Positions 8,777 to 17,627 are shown, counted from the first letter of the stretch. The stretch is 64,000 nt of DNA from Parasedimentitalea marina (GCF_004006175.1 NZ_CP033219.1:1736001-1800000), one strand, 5' to 3'. Numbers and translations are program-made. Notes: generated by a model not told the origin, from the letters alone.

Positions 8777-9384
8777 GACCAGCCCCCTACGCGCTTGGAA
8801 AATTCTTGATCTGTCATGTGGAACTGCGGAGCGATGAACTCCTCGGCCCGCTTGATCCAGCCGCCTTTACCGCCAGCACGAGTGCGGGCGTATTTGCGCG
8901 ACTTGGTGCGCCGGTCAGCAAGGCGAAAATAGTAATTGCGGCGGGCGATGCCGTAGGCGTCCACGAAATATGCGCCAGCCTTTTTGTAAGCCCGCTGGAC
9001 GGCGGCGGCGGACTTGGGGCCTAGCGCGCCGTCTACAGTCACCGGTTCCTGAAAATCCCGAAGCAGCCGCTGCAGGATCTTCACCGCATTGCCGCCAGCG
9101 TTCACATACATGTCGAACACTGATGGCTGCAGCTCGACAGGCAGCAGATCAATGCGCGGTCCCTTGAAATAGTGCCGGATGAAAATATCAACAGCCTGGG
9201 GCCGGGTCAGCAGGCGCACGTCTGAGACGTCCACATCGCCGTCGCGGTCCAGGTCTAGCCCCAAACGGCGCATGGTGTGGATGGTCACGCCGTAATTGGT
9301 AGCCCCGCCAGGATCGTCGGCGTCGTTCACATAGCCGCCCTCGCGCGCGACAATGGCTTTGGCAATTTGCTGAACTGACTGCAT
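8773..9384 (-). CDS. Endolysin: GH108 N-acetylmuramidase with PG-binding domain
   Basis: 203 residues when started at ATG 9384; an ATG 18 bases upstream is possible. The GH108 signature REGGYVNDADDPGGATNYGV (residues 14-33) carries the catalytic Glu at about 15. A PG_binding_3-type domain covers about 105-195. A DLDRDGDVDVSD loop at residues 44-55 has the EF-hand/dockerin calcium pattern, also known in some GH108 enzymes. The enzyme cleaves the murein glycan backbone after holin action. There is no signal peptide, so export is holin dependent. It is the first gene of the lysis/head transcript downstream of the second cargo island. Confidence 0.92.
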   Translation of the reverse strand: MQSVQQIAKAIVAREGGYVNDADDPGGATNYGVTIHTMRRLGLDLDRDGDVDVSDVRLLTRPQAVDIFIRHYFKGPRIDLLPVELQPSVFDMYVNAGGNAVKILQRLLRDFQEPVTVDGALGPKSAAAVQRAYKKAGAYFVDAYGIARRNYYFRLADRRTKSRKYARTRAGGKGGWIKRAEEFIAPQFHMTDQEFSKRVGGWS

Positions 9385-9634
9385 TATTCGACCCCTCTGC
9401 AAACCTGTTTTCAGGGTCAGAATGGTCGACTTCAGAGTGCTTTAAACACCCGCAACTGGTTGTGGCAGGTAAACTTGGGGGAGTGAATGTTCGTTTGGGA
9501 CTGGGGCCAACGCTCTTTTTGCCTCAAAGTCTGCATTGGGCTGCGGCTATTAGCCACTAGGCTAAAGCCCCTTCGTTGACAACGCCTTCTAAACAGTCGC
9601 AGATAACTGCATTTAGAAACAGGTCAATTTAGTA

Positions 9635-10183
9635 ATGAGATTGAAGGGTTGGAGTATGGTTGCGGTTGGAGCTGTCATTGGTTTGGCTGCTCTTGATGAT
9701 GATTCAAACGATTTTTCAATTCGAAAAGTGCCAACCCCTACCACTGTGTCCACGCCCAGATCCCAGAATGCTCCATCGTCCAAAACCCAATATGTTACCG
9801 GCAATGTCGTGAATGTTCGGTCGGGGCCCGGCACTTCCTACAATAAGATATTTCAGCTGAAACGAGGCCAGAGGGTTCAAGCGCTCACTTCGGAAAATGG
9901 GTGGATCAAGCTTTCTGTCAACAACCGCATTGGTTGGATGTTTGGAAAATACCTGAGTACCACTCAGCGACCTAGGCAAGTGCAACAAACCCAAGTCACC
10001 CACACCTTGGAAAAGAAGTGCCACCCTAGTTACACTGGGGCTTGTGTGCCTATTGCAAGCGACGTGGATTGCGCTGGAGGTCGAGGCAATGGGCCTGCCT
10101 ATGTTCGCGGACCGGTACGTGTTGTAGGTCCTGATATATACGGGCTAGACCGTGATCGAGATGGGATCGGATGTGACAGATAA
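9635..10183 (+). CDS. SH3 and excalibur-like domain protein (prophage cargo)
   Basis: 182 residues on the strand opposite to the phage operon. A short hydrophobic N-terminus (about residues 7-20) may be a signal or anchor. A bacterial SH3 domain follows at about 52-108 (VVNVRSGPGTSYNKIFQLKRGQ, read across residues 58-79). The C-terminus has paired cysteines (KKCHPSYTGACVPIASDVDC) and ends LDRDRDGIGCDR, the calcium-loop excalibur motif. Such proteins are usually secreted and bind the cell wall. It is not part of the Mu plan and lies in the island between Mor and the endolysin. Confidence 0.75.
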   Translation: MRLKGWSMVAVGAVIGLAALDDDSNDFSIRKVPTPTTVSTPRSQNAPSSKTQYVTGNVVNVRSGPGTSYNKIFQLKRGQRVQALTSENGWIKLSVNNRIGWMFGKYLSTTQRPRQVQQTQVTHTLEKKCHPSYTGACVPIASDVDCAGGRGNGPAYVRGPVRVVGPDIYGLDRDRDGIGCDR

Positions 10184-10584
10184 GGCGATTTTCGGCTCCT
10201 TGTCACTGTTGGCATCAAGCAAGTCTAATGTCCGCTTCCAGCCGATTGTGTTGAAAAGCTCAGATTTCGAGCATAGGTGGCAAATTCCTGACCGATACAG
10301 GGCAAGTGCAAAATTTGGCAGAGGGGTCGGCCAAAACTGGCCTCCGGTGCTGGTGGGTGAACTCTGCGCGCCTTGGGAACAACCTCATCTGATTTTAGTA
10401 AGAGATGCGTTTCTGCCAAAAATTTTCCAATTGCTGATATTAGAGTTTTCAACACAATCAGCCCCAACTCGACATTCGTTTGCGTAATGTATCTGAAACC
10501 CAGGCCTAGTAGTATGGACGGATAGCAGACATTAGCTGCTGCGCGGTTAATCCATGCACCCAACTGGCGGTAGTCAACTAAATT
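10184..10584. other. Gene-free stretch in prophage cargo island
   Basis: About 400 bases between the convergent SH3 protein and HEPN genes with no convincing coding frame. The segment around 10205-10240 contains GTCTAATGTCCGCTTCCAGC, which resembles the dispersed intergenic repeat seen in host DNA (compare 30730-30750 and 62045-62065). Confidence 0.5.
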
Positions 10585-11547
10585 TCAAACTGATTTTGCT
10601 GTTGCCGCAGCTGCATCGCCAACAGCAATAATGGCTTCTCTAACTGAAACGAGGTGCTGTTCGACGTCAGCGCATTTCAGGGTTAACCGTTCGCCTAAAG
10701 GAGCTGTGTCGCCCGATTTCTTTAAGTATTCCAAGTCAACCACACCACGATTGTGAACGAAAAGGTGCCGCCTCTGGTTCAATATCCATAGGTCTTTGCC
10801 TAATGCGGTCTGAATATTTGACGAATTGAAAAAAGCCTTCATTGCCCCCCTGATGTTTCCAAGACTGTCGAGCCGTCGATCTTTAAAGAGAACTGTGCCC
10901 ATCGACTTTGAAAGGTCGAATCCGTGGTCGCCAATTGTTTGAAGATCGACGACCTTCTTTCCAAAAAAATCTTTCAAATCCTGAGAGGCAATGATGGAAG
11001 ATGCTCGACTAGGATCATCATTAAGCCATGCAATTATAAATGAACGAGCGAAGCTTTCGAAGATTGACCAAGTGGAAATCAACGTCTGAACAAGTAATTC
11101 TTGCGCAGCAATCCTCACGGTTGATGATTTCAAGCGCCTATCCATTTCAAAAATTATTTGATCCCGTATGATATCGCTTCCCTCGTCGTTATTAAGGAAT
11201 TCAGTCATCTTTTGGTCAGCTGACTTTAAGGCGCGTCGCTCAGAGTCTTCACTAAGGCCACTGCCTGGCTTTTCGGGAATAAGAGCAAGAATACGCTCCG
11301 CAGCATGAAACCTGTCAAATCGACGCTGCATCGTCGACTCTTGAATAAGTTGGAATGGAAGCCCGGCCGCACTGATCACGCTATGAAGACCCTCAGCCGC
11401 AGAAGCAACAGATTTCGCGCACGGATACTCACCGTCTGAATACGGCTCAAGCGGAGCAAGGAATGTTTCCGAGGGAAATATCATAAATACTTGTGCAGCT
11501 TCGATAGCTAAGTCACGAGGAGAGGGTGCTTTTTGTTTGTTGGTCAT
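10585..11547 (-). CDS. HEPN-like domain protein (prophage cargo, possible RNase)
   Basis: 320 residues if started at ATG 11547 (MTNKQKAPS); a longer frame reaches 11646, but its first 33 residues look untranslated. The C-terminal half is all-helical with a VQTLISTWSIFESFARSFI helix and the motif NQRRHLFVHNRGVVD near residues 257-271. That contains R-x4-H, the active-site signature of HEPN RNases. No full family match is claimed. HEPN proteins often act in toxin-antitoxin or anti-phage systems. Here the gene lies in a cargo island of a prophage, divergent from an HNH nuclease gene, so a superinfection-exclusion role is a fair guess. Its AT content is above that of the phage genes. Confidence 0.6.
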   Translation of the reverse strand: MTNKQKAPSPRDLAIEAAQVFMIFPSETFLAPLEPYSDGEYPCAKSVASAAEGLHSVISAAGLPFQLIQESTMQRRFDRFHAAERILALIPEKPGSGLSEDSERRALKSADQKMTEFLNNDEGSDIIRDQIIFEMDRRLKSSTVRIAAQELLVQTLISTWSIFESFARSFIIAWLNDDPSRASSIIASQDLKDFFGKKVVDLQTIGDHGFDLSKSMGTVLFKDRRLDSLGNIRGAMKAFFNSSNIQTALGKDLWILNQRRHLFVHNRGVVDLEYLKKSGDTAPLGERLTLKCADVEQHLVSVREAIIAVGDAAAATAKSV

Positions 11548-11922
11548 ACCAAAATTTCCGCTAAAAATATAATGTATGAATATGATGATAAACGACACCT
11601 GACAACTAACAGGAATCCCATTATAAGAGTCACGCATCAATGTCACTTTGTGGAAACATTATACCATACACCGTTCCGATCTAGCCGTGCTTCTCGTTTC
11701 ACATGTAAGTGGCGCCCTAAAAGCTGCACCGATAAGAATGGCGGCATTAGGAGTGTAGGTTTGCAAAGCCGAGCGGCAGGTGACTGCTTCGAAAGGCTGC
11801 ACTGCAATGTTCCACACCCTGTTGAACGGCGGATCTAGGCCGAACAGACTGGCATTTGGTGGTCGGTTCAGCCGGTACGAGAAAAGCTATTAGTCGCAAT
11901 ATTTTAAAAGTTGGAAATCAAA

Positions 11923-12657
11923 ATGACCCAAATTATTGGCCAGAAAGAAGCCGAGGAAGCTTACGTACAAGCCGTTAGTGTCTGGCTCAAGAAAGCCTCC
12001 GAGTCTGAAGCAATAGGCGTGTTGGTCGAACGCTTGGGTATGAACCGCGCATCCGCCAGTGACATGATCCGAAACTTCTCGCAGATGTTGAAGGGTGAAG
12101 AGTACCATAGGACGCTTAGCGAACTAGTTACGCGTTTCTATTTCGAACGTATATGTCTTGAGTTCGGGTTCGAATGCCTGAAAAAGGCCATCCAAGCGAC
12201 GATGGCACACATAGAATATTACGAGGCCCTTTCGAGTGGGGGTAACCGTCCTGGATTGCGGAAGTTGTGCAAAGAATTTGAGGCTATTTTACCGCCCTTA
12301 TGCCAAGATCCTGTTTATCGTTTTCAAGCAGAGGTCGACGCTGCATTGATGAACTCATCGGAGGATCGCCGTTCACGTCTAGAAAATACAGATCCAAACT
12401 CAAATCGAGTTGTTATCAGGACATTTGCGTTCCGGCGCAATCCAGACGTAGTGGCAGAAAGGTTGAGCCAGGCCAATGGTATCTGCGACCGATGCCTATC
12501 CCCTGCGCCATTCAACCGCAAATCCAATGGCCGCCCATTTTTGGAAGTCCACCATACAATACCATTGGCAGAAGGAGGTCAGGACGTAGTTGAAAATACT
12601 ATGGCTCTTTGCCCAAACTGCCATAGAGAAGCTCATTTCGGTGAGGATTGGGCTTAA
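11923..12657 (+). CDS. HNH endonuclease domain protein (prophage cargo)
   Basis: 244 residues from ATG 11923; a TTG 12 bases upstream is also possible. The C-terminal third is a canonical HNH nuclease: CDRCLSPAP, then FLEVHHTIPLAEGG, then ENTMALCPNCHREAHFG. This gives a CxxC/CxxC zinc pair plus the H-N-H catalytic residues. The N-terminal about 170 residues are helical and unlike known specificity domains. Genes of this shape include McrA-like restriction enzymes and anti-phage nucleases. Divergent transcription from the HEPN-like gene with a 375-base intergenic region suggests a shared control region. Confidence 0.82.
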   Translation: MTQIIGQKEAEEAYVQAVSVWLKKASESEAIGVLVERLGMNRASASDMIRNFSQMLKGEEYHRTLSELVTRFYFERICLEFGFECLKKAIQATMAHIEYYEALSSGGNRPGLRKLCKEFEAILPPLCQDPVYRFQAEVDAALMNSSEDRRSRLENTDPNSNRVVIRTFAFRRNPDVVAERLSQANGICDRCLSPAPFNRKSNGRPFLEVHHTIPLAEGGQDVVENTMALCPNCHREAHFGEDWA

Positions 12658-12965
12658 TTTGATAACATCTAACTAATTTCCTGTTTGTCAGATATTGATG
12701 AACAAGGTAGTTTCCCCAATTCGGAAATGGCCGCCTCGGTGACGCTGCAACATAGCATTGACTGGCGACACGAGTGTCCAGTTTGGATCGTTCACGTTCT
12801 AACAGAACGAACTGCGCCCGAACTTGGCAAAGGTGACTATCTGCGCATTGCTGCCGTTGAAACTAACCGCAGCGAAGGCCCGGAAACCACCTTTCGTGCA
12901 GAATGCCTCAACAGTTTAACTCGCGACTAACAGATCAATACTGACACTGCTAGATTGCGAAAACT
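12658..12965. other. Gap between HNH gene and Mor with a host-type repeat copy
   Basis: About 308 bases. An 81-codon frame on the plus strand exists (12685-12930) but overlaps a copy of the dispersed repeat at 12822-12884 and shows no family features, so it is not called as a gene. Confidence 0.5.
12822..12884 (+). repeat. Dispersed repeat copy inside the prophage
   Basis: ACTTGGCAAAGGTGACTATC, TGCGCATTGCTGCCGTTGAA and CCGCAGCGAAGGCCCGG match the host copies at 50.2 and 35.1 kb. This is the clearest copy within the phage, next to the HNH gene. Confidence 0.65.
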
Positions 12966-13373
12966 TTAGAGATCAGGAAACAAAGGCAAGGGAGGTAGGG
13001 GGGTGCTCTTTCGTTGGGCGTGATTTTGAACCTCGCCAACCTTTAACCAGTTACGAACAGCCACGTCGGTTACGCCAAGTTTTCGGGCGATCTCAACCGT
13101 TGCTAGGCCTTGGGCTTTGTAGGCGCACGCACGCCATTTTTTTGCCAGTGGGACCCGAGGCTGCAAGCGGTGCGATATGCTAGTCAGCGCATTTGCCTTG
13201 TCGAAACCAAGCAATGCCACGACGCTGGATCGGGTTCTGGGGTTTTTGGCGATATAGATTTCGGTGCCGCCGAACTCTTCGATAAAGCGCAGGGTGTCGG
13301 TCAGGCCAAGAACCTCGAAGTAGGGTTCGACCTGGGCAGTTGGTCTTGGATAGGGCCGGTCAGGAGCGATCAT
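12966..13373 (-). CDS. Mor-family middle/late transcription activator
   Basis: 135 residues from ATG 13373, a start that gives a 14-base overlap with the upstream gene. The core LGLTDTLRFIEEFGGTEIYIAKNP is the Mor/C dimerisation region. A C-terminal helix-turn-helix follows: YKAQGLATVEIARKLGVTDV then AVRNWLKV. In Mu, Mor activates the middle promoter, which leads on to late gene expression. Its place after GemA and before the lysis genes fits. The frame remains open well upstream of the chosen start, but that part lies inside the neighbouring gene. Confidence 0.8.
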   Translation of the reverse strand: MIAPDRPYPRPTAQVEPYFEVLGLTDTLRFIEEFGGTEIYIAKNPRTRSSVVALLGFDKANALTSISHRLQPRVPLAKKWRACAYKAQGLATVEIARKLGVTDVAVRNWLKVGEVQNHAQRKSTPLPPLPLFPDL

Positions 13374-13623
13374 TACGTCGCCCACTTCCACCTTTGCGTC
13401 CGGATTGGTGGCGGCGATTGGCGGGGATGATCGTGGAAACAACGCCGCCCTGCAGCTTGTAGACGAAGCCACCCGAGACCACACCGCTGGCCCCGTCATG
13501 TTCCCGATGTCGGTCGACGATGCGGCCAATCCTGCGCCGCAATGCCTCTATGTCGAAGCCTTGCACCTGCTGCATGTAGCGCAGGACGGCGTGGTCAGAA
13601 ACGCGGTGACGGGGCTTTTTCAT
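13360..13623 (-). CDS. Small conserved Mu-like phage protein of unknown function
   Basis: 87 residues, ATG overlapping the GemA stop (ATGA). The N-terminus VSDHAVLRYMQQVQGFDIEALRRRI recalls small proteins common between GemA and Mor in Mu-like prophages of alphaproteobacteria. The middle has a KLQGGVVSTII strand. No function is known. Translational coupling on both sides supports that it is a real gene. Confidence 0.7.
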   Translation of the reverse strand: MKKPRHRVSDHAVLRYMQQVQGFDIEALRRRIGRIVDRHREHDGASGVVSGGFVYKLQGGVVSTIIPANRRHQSGRKGGSGRRNDRS

Positions 13624-14075
13624 TTGCGATGCCCCAACCAGTTAAAATCAATACCAGCGCGTACACCCCAGGCCTTCAGAGCTTGGATCACAGCGTTGAT
13701 TTGTTTGTGATCGCGTAGCATGTCGACGTCGGCAGGCACTGAGCCCCAGACATTGCCAAACTGATCCCGAATGAATTTGTTCAATCCTTTCCGGCTGGGA
13801 TCTCGCAATTCGCCTGCCTCGCCGAGCTTTGTCCAAATCACATGCACCAGGCGCAGATCTGGACGCGGCGCGGCCTTATGCTTTTTCGATCCCTTTGAAG
13901 AGGTTTTAAAGCCGTCGCTTTTGAGCCGTTTAAGCACTTTTAATAGTTCGGCGTCGCTCATGTCTTTCATGGAGGCCTTGCCGGTCACAACAAGCTGCAG
14001 GGCACGGCGCGCGTCACCGTCCAGGCCAAGTTCGCGGCAACCGATGTGGATCTTTTGCTGCAGGGCGCGGTTCAT
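13620..14075 (-). CDS. GemA-like regulatory protein (Mu gp16 / DUF1018)
   Basis: 151 residues. It matches DUF1018: IHIGCRELGLDGDARRALQL at the N-terminus, then KASMKDMSDAELLKVLKRLK, and a C-terminal half with LVHVIWTKLGEAGELRDPSR and GVRAGIDFNWL. Mu GemA modulates host gene expression and DNA topology during the lytic cycle. Start ATG 14075 shares one base with the stop of the gene before it (TGATG), indicating coupling. Confidence 0.85.
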   Translation of the reverse strand: MNRALQQKIHIGCRELGLDGDARRALQLVVTGKASMKDMSDAELLKVLKRLKSDGFKTSSKGSKKHKAAPRPDLRLVHVIWTKLGEAGELRDPSRKGLNKFIRDQFGNVWGSVPADVDMLRDHKQINAVIQALKAWGVRAGIDFNWLGHRK

Positions 14076-14329
14076 CAGGACACCTCGCTTGATAGGGGCA
14101 CAACCGGGTGAGACGTCGCCACGTCGGCTTCCATCCGGCGCATGGTGGTTTCCATTTCTTGGCGCGCGATGGTGTCAAACTCACCGGGTTCCATTTTGGA
14201 CAGGGCTGCGTCCGTTTTAAGCACCGAGAGCCGGGCCCCTAAAACCAAGGAGGCTCGCCGTTGTTTGATCGCAAAGGCGGTGAAGCTGCTGCGTAGAGCC
14301 TGGCGCATTTCGGTTTTACTCTTTGCCAT
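14075..14329 (-). CDS. Small phage early protein, unknown
   Basis: 84 residues, ATG 14329. It is basic at the N-terminus and helical throughout, with no recognised domain. It is coupled to GemA by a one-base stop/start overlap and follows DUF3164 after a 27-base gap. Mu-like phages commonly carry a short gene at this place. No function can be assigned. Confidence 0.65.
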   Translation of the reverse strand: MAKSKTEMRQALRSSFTAFAIKQRRASLVLGARLSVLKTDAALSKMEPGEFDTIARQEMETTMRRMEADVATSHPVVPLSSEVS

Positions 14330-14356
14330 TCTAGGGTCCTTTCTTGGGTGGGGGCT

Positions 14357-15022
14357 TCAGGCTTTTGCCAAATCAATGGTGATGTGCTGCCACTTGGCAT
14401 CCGGTGTGGGGCGTCGGTAGCAGCGCACATAAGTGGATTTTCCGACCACGCGCATAGCGTCGCGAATGGCCTGCATGGCGCGCGTCCAGCGTTCGTCCTG
14501 GATGTCCAGTTGCAAGAGTTTGTAAATCTCGGCGCGATTGATCTGGCCTTCTTTGTCGGTGTTGAAGGCATTGGTGACGATGGCTTGCAATTCGACCGGG
14601 GCTTCGGCGGACCATTCATTCAGGCATTCGTCAACAAGACCCTTGGCAATCTGCAGCTCGGGGCCAAAGTCGAACTGATCGGCCACCGACACTTGAACCT
14701 TGAATAGGCCATCAAAGCTCATCAGGGTTTTGTTGCCTCGTTTGCCGCCAATGGTGGACCCGTATTCCTGTTCCAGGATCGCCTCAAAGTCTCCAATGTC
14801 GTCAAAGACATGTTCTTTGAACCGGGCGGTCTGGGTGCTGAGCGCCAATGCGTATCCGGCAATCTTACGCACCGTTTCGTCCTGGAGCTGGTCCTGGGCT
14901 TTGACCAGGTCAACCGGAATAAGACCGCCCTTGGCATCGGTCATGTAGGTATTACCGTTTGCAGTGACGCGACCGTCGGGTATCGGTGCGGGTTCAAATT
15001 GGCTTGGGGTTTGAGGGCTCAA
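14357..15022 (-). CDS. DUF3164 family phage protein
   Basis: 221 residues from TTG 15022, overlapping the previous stop codon (TTGA). It matches DUF3164 along its length: GNTYMTDAKGGLIPVDLVKA near the N-terminus, then KRGNKTLMSFDGLFKVQVSV, and a C-terminal RVVGKSTYVRCYRR. This family is a near-constant member of the early region of Mu-like phages, often upstream of GemA. Its function is not established. Confidence 0.85.
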   Translation of the reverse strand: MSPQTPSQFEPAPIPDGRVTANGNTYMTDAKGGLIPVDLVKAQDQLQDETVRKIAGYALALSTQTARFKEHVFDDIGDFEAILEQEYGSTIGGKRGNKTLMSFDGLFKVQVSVADQFDFGPELQIAKGLVDECLNEWSAEAPVELQAIVTNAFNTDKEGQINRAEIYKLLQLDIQDERWTRAMQAIRDAMRVVGKSTYVRCYRRPTPDAKWQHITIDLAKA

Positions 15023-15522
15023 TGGATCTGCTCCGGTTTGGGTGTTTCAGGGGGGTGAGACAGGATTGCGATGGGTTCGGGCTGCAGGTCCGAAAACCCG
15101 GCTTCCTCGGCCAACATTTGGAAATCGCATGGGCTTAGGACACCAGCGCATTGCGCCAGAATGCACCGGGCCTCGTATGTCTTGTAAAAGCTACGAACCG
15201 TCATCACGGCCAGCGTCAGGTCACCGGCGCAGTCAAAACGGCCGGCCCGGATGGCATGGCGCAGCACGATGCGTTCGGGCGTTTCCGGGGCGTTTCCAAG
15301 CGGGCGCAACAGGATGTTGGCATCGACCCCAAAGAAAGTACAAATCCGGTCCAAGACATCAGGGCGTGGAAAGCTCTCGCCAGTCAGATAGCGGTTGAAC
15401 TGGTTTCGGCTAATGTTTGCTTTCTTGCAGATCTGTGAGACCACCATACCATCAGTCAACTTGAGCAGATTAGCGGATAGTTGATTGCGCAAGTCTTGCG
15501 GGCTTCGTTCAGGATTTTGCAT
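15019..15522 (-). CDS. XRE-family HTH regulator (phage early region)
   Basis: 167 residues from ATG 15522 (MQNPERS); a start 27 bases upstream is possible. An XRE-type helix-turn-helix occupies about residues 25-70: MVVSQICKKANISRNQFNRY, then LTGESFPRPDVLDRICTFFG. The C-terminal part is helical with several cysteines and may sense or dimerise. This is a second DNA-binding protein besides the repressor at 21.8 kb, so it may adjust early transcription. It overlaps its neighbours on both sides. Confidence 0.75.
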   Translation of the reverse strand: MQNPERSPQDLRNQLSANLLKLTDGMVVSQICKKANISRNQFNRYLTGESFPRPDVLDRICTFFGVDANILLRPLGNAPETPERIVLRHAIRAGRFDCAGDLTLAVMTVRSFYKTYEARCILAQCAGVLSPCDFQMLAEEAGFSDLQPEPIAILSHPPETPKPEQIH

Positions 15523-15970
15523 CTGCAAACCTCCGGGACTTGAAGACAAGTTTGACGTCGGTTTCGGGCGTTGCTATGTCCCTAGCGCCGCTGGATTTTG
15601 GAGCGTTGCGTGGGCACTTCCGGCAAAACCGGGTCATCAGAACGCGCTGGGGATCGGAGGAGGTGCCGCGCCGGATCTCGTCGCGCCAATGCAGGCAGAT
15701 TTCAGAAGCGATTTCACCGATGGCAGGGCACTCGATATCGCCGCTCATGTAGATTTCGCGCACCCGCATGGCGACGTTGTCGTAACTGCCCTGGTAGCTT
15801 TTTCGAATGACCTGGCTAACGGCTGCGGCGCTGATACCAAGGCGGGTGGCAACCTTGTTTTGTGAGCTGCCGTCGCATTCGCGGATCAGGGTCATGATCC
15901 AGTCGGGGATCTCATCGCCCCAGGCATCTTGCGCCACAATTTCGCGGTCGCTGATTATGAGGTTGCCCAT
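15509..15970 (-). CDS. HTH DNA-binding phage protein, MuB N-domain-like
   Basis: 153 residues. The N-terminal 60 residues contain NKVATRLGISAAAVSQVIRK followed by SYQGSYDNVAMRVREIYM, a helix-turn-helix that resembles the N-terminal DNA-binding domain of Mu B. Here the MuB ATPase (16836-17579) lacks such a domain, so the two functions may be split between proteins; this is inference. The C-terminal part has a CxxC pair (FCRKCP). It overlaps the wHTH gene upstream by 16 bases. Confidence 0.6.
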   Translation of the reverse strand: MGNLIISDREIVAQDAWGDEIPDWIMTLIRECDGSSQNKVATRLGISAAAVSQVIRKSYQGSYDNVAMRVREIYMSGDIECPAIGEIASEICLHWRDEIRRGTSSDPQRVLMTRFCRKCPRNAPKSSGARDIATPETDVKLVFKSRRFADAKS

Positions 15971-16839
15971 GTGACTTCCTCCCCCTGGACGTAGACAACA
16001 CGGCCCTCGTTTGGGTCGACCACGACGGGAAGACGTTTAATTGTTGGGGGCAGGGGGCCAGTGTCGCGCACCAGGTGGTAGCGAACAGATTGCGCCGAGG
16101 TGCGGCCCCGGCGGCTGTCTTTCAGATACCCGGCTTTTTCCAATGTCGAGCAGTAGCTGCGGATGCCCTTTTCCGAGAAGTCCTCTTCCAACCCGGCAAA
16201 GGTCATCAGCATGTCCTCAACGGTGAACTTGTTCGCGGCCCGCATTGCCGTCCAGATCCTACCTTCCGTGGACAGGCGTTTGTCCTTGGCCCGGCTCATG
16301 ATTTCCAAGGTCGAGAACGCGGTATAGTAGGGCTTGCCATTGTCATAACCGGCGGATCTCAGCAGGCCGGCGTTTTCCAAGGACCTCAAAAACAATGTTG
16401 TTTTGTTGTCCGGGGCGATCTTCTGCGCCAGGACAAGATCGCGGGTGAACCGGAGCTGCCTGCGGACAAAACCCCAGAGCTTTTGCTCTTCGGGGGATTG
16501 CGGCGTCCAGGGCTGGAGCGGCTGTGCCCTGTCCTGGAATGCGGAAATCTTGGACCCCAGCCTGTCAGAGCGCCATTGCGCATCCATAGCGCTGGTATCA
16601 ATCAAAGCTGCATCGCCCGACAGGCTGGCCGGATCTTGCGCGGTGTAATAGCGAATGTTGCCCTTGCGCTGATATAGCATGACCAGGTTCAGGCGGGCCA
16701 GACTGCGCAGGTAGTTGGTGCGCTTCCAATCCCCAGCAGCACAGAAGGCTTCGACGTCAGCATGGGTGAACACCTGGCGCGACTGGATGAACTGCCAGAT
16801 TTCTTGCTCATATTTCCCGGATGGGACGTAGTCGCTCAT
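15955..16839 (-). CDS. Multi-winged-helix phage early protein, unknown
   Basis: 294 residues, ATG overlapping the MuB stop (ATGA). Three segments look like winged helices, at about residues 10-67, 120-178 and 185-250. They share the pattern of a short helix, LRSLARLNLV or LRSLENAGLL or CSTLEKAGYL, then a YY/YH wing. This repeat suggests a DNA-binding protein made of tandem wHTH units. Such genes follow MuB in alphaproteobacterial Mu-like prophages. Role unknown; transposition or transcription control is possible. Confidence 0.6.
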   Translation of the reverse strand: MSDYVPSGKYEQEIWQFIQSRQVFTHADVEAFCAAGDWKRTNYLRSLARLNLVMLYQRKGNIRYYTAQDPASLSGDAALIDTSAMDAQWRSDRLGSKISAFQDRAQPLQPWTPQSPEEQKLWGFVRRQLRFTRDLVLAQKIAPDNKTTLFLRSLENAGLLRSAGYDNGKPYYTAFSTLEIMSRAKDKRLSTEGRIWTAMRAANKFTVEDMLMTFAGLEEDFSEKGIRSYCSTLEKAGYLKDSRRGRTSAQSVRYHLVRDTGPLPPTIKRLPVVVDPNEGRVVYVQGEEVTWATS

Positions 16840-17579
16840 AGGGCACCCCCAACGGCCAGAAACTCATTCCCGGCTGGAAAGGGTTCCTTGCCCCAGTCCT
16901 TTAGGGTGACCTTCTGCATGTTCCAGGTGCGGGCCATGGTTCTGACATGGGCGATGCAGGTGCAAATCTCGCGCACCTTGCCATGTCTTTCCGAGACAAT
17001 ATGCTCCAGCAAATCTGGGGCGATTTCAACGCCACGGCCATAATACCCCGCAAGGGATTGGGCATCGTCCAGACTAGCCGGGTGGGCCGTGACCCGCTGC
17101 ATAACCCGGCTGGCGATGGCAGTGTATTTGGCCAGTTTCGCCGGGAAGTCATAAGGGCCGATCAGGATCAGCGGCACGTCCGAGCGGTCATGCAGGAACC
17201 GGATGCTGTCGATCATGCGGGGCTTCAGGGCATGGTCGGCTTCGTCAATGACCAGGGTGCGCCCAGCCTGGGCCAGGCTTTCCTGGGCGCGCATTTCCAG
17301 ATAGGCGGTGGAGCCTTTCTCGCGGGCCCCCAGCTCGTTCAGGATCTTCTCAAACAGGAACTTACTGGTGTAATTGTTGGTGAGCTGAATATGCAGGATA
17401 TCCTGGTGCGCCGAGGCAAACATTGCCGCGTGTGTTTTGCCCACGCCGGGTTCGCCGTGAAGGACACCGATGCCGGGCAGGCCAATGTCACGGTTTTCCA
17501 GCGTCTCTATCAGCGAGGCCAATAGGTAAACATTGGTGAGCGGCTTTACATATTCGCCGAGTTTTGTTTTCTGTAACAT
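16836..17579 (-). CDS. MuB-like AAA ATPase, transposition target-capture protein
   Basis: 247 residues. Walker A is GEPGVGKTH (42-50) and Walker B is TLVIDEAD (108-115), followed by an AAA sensor region (LILIGPYDFP) and a C-terminal helical domain. MuB binds target DNA, delivers it to the MuA transpososome and protects the phage's own DNA (immunity). The family is about 300 residues in Mu; this protein lacks the extra N-terminal HTH. It follows the transposase by 48 bases and appears intact, although its partner MuA is interrupted. Confidence 0.92.
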   Translation of the reverse strand: MLQKTKLGEYVKPLTNVYLLASLIETLENRDIGLPGIGVLHGEPGVGKTHAAMFASAHQDILHIQLTNNYTSKFLFEKILNELGAREKGSTAYLEMRAQESLAQAGRTLVIDEADHALKPRMIDSIRFLHDRSDVPLILIGPYDFPAKLAKYTAIASRVMQRVTAHPASLDDAQSLAGYYGRGVEIAPDLLEHIVSERHGKVREICTCIAHVRTMARTWNMQKVTLKDWGKEPFPAGNEFLAVGGAL

Positions 17580-17627
17580 TGGTACCTCTGCTTCTTAGGT
17601 GTGCCATTGGGACGGCGTTATTGGCGA

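Noticed and set aside
12685..12930. 81-codon plus-strand frame next to the HNH gene
   Set aside because: Half of it coincides with a dispersed-repeat copy, it has no ribosome binding site and no family features.
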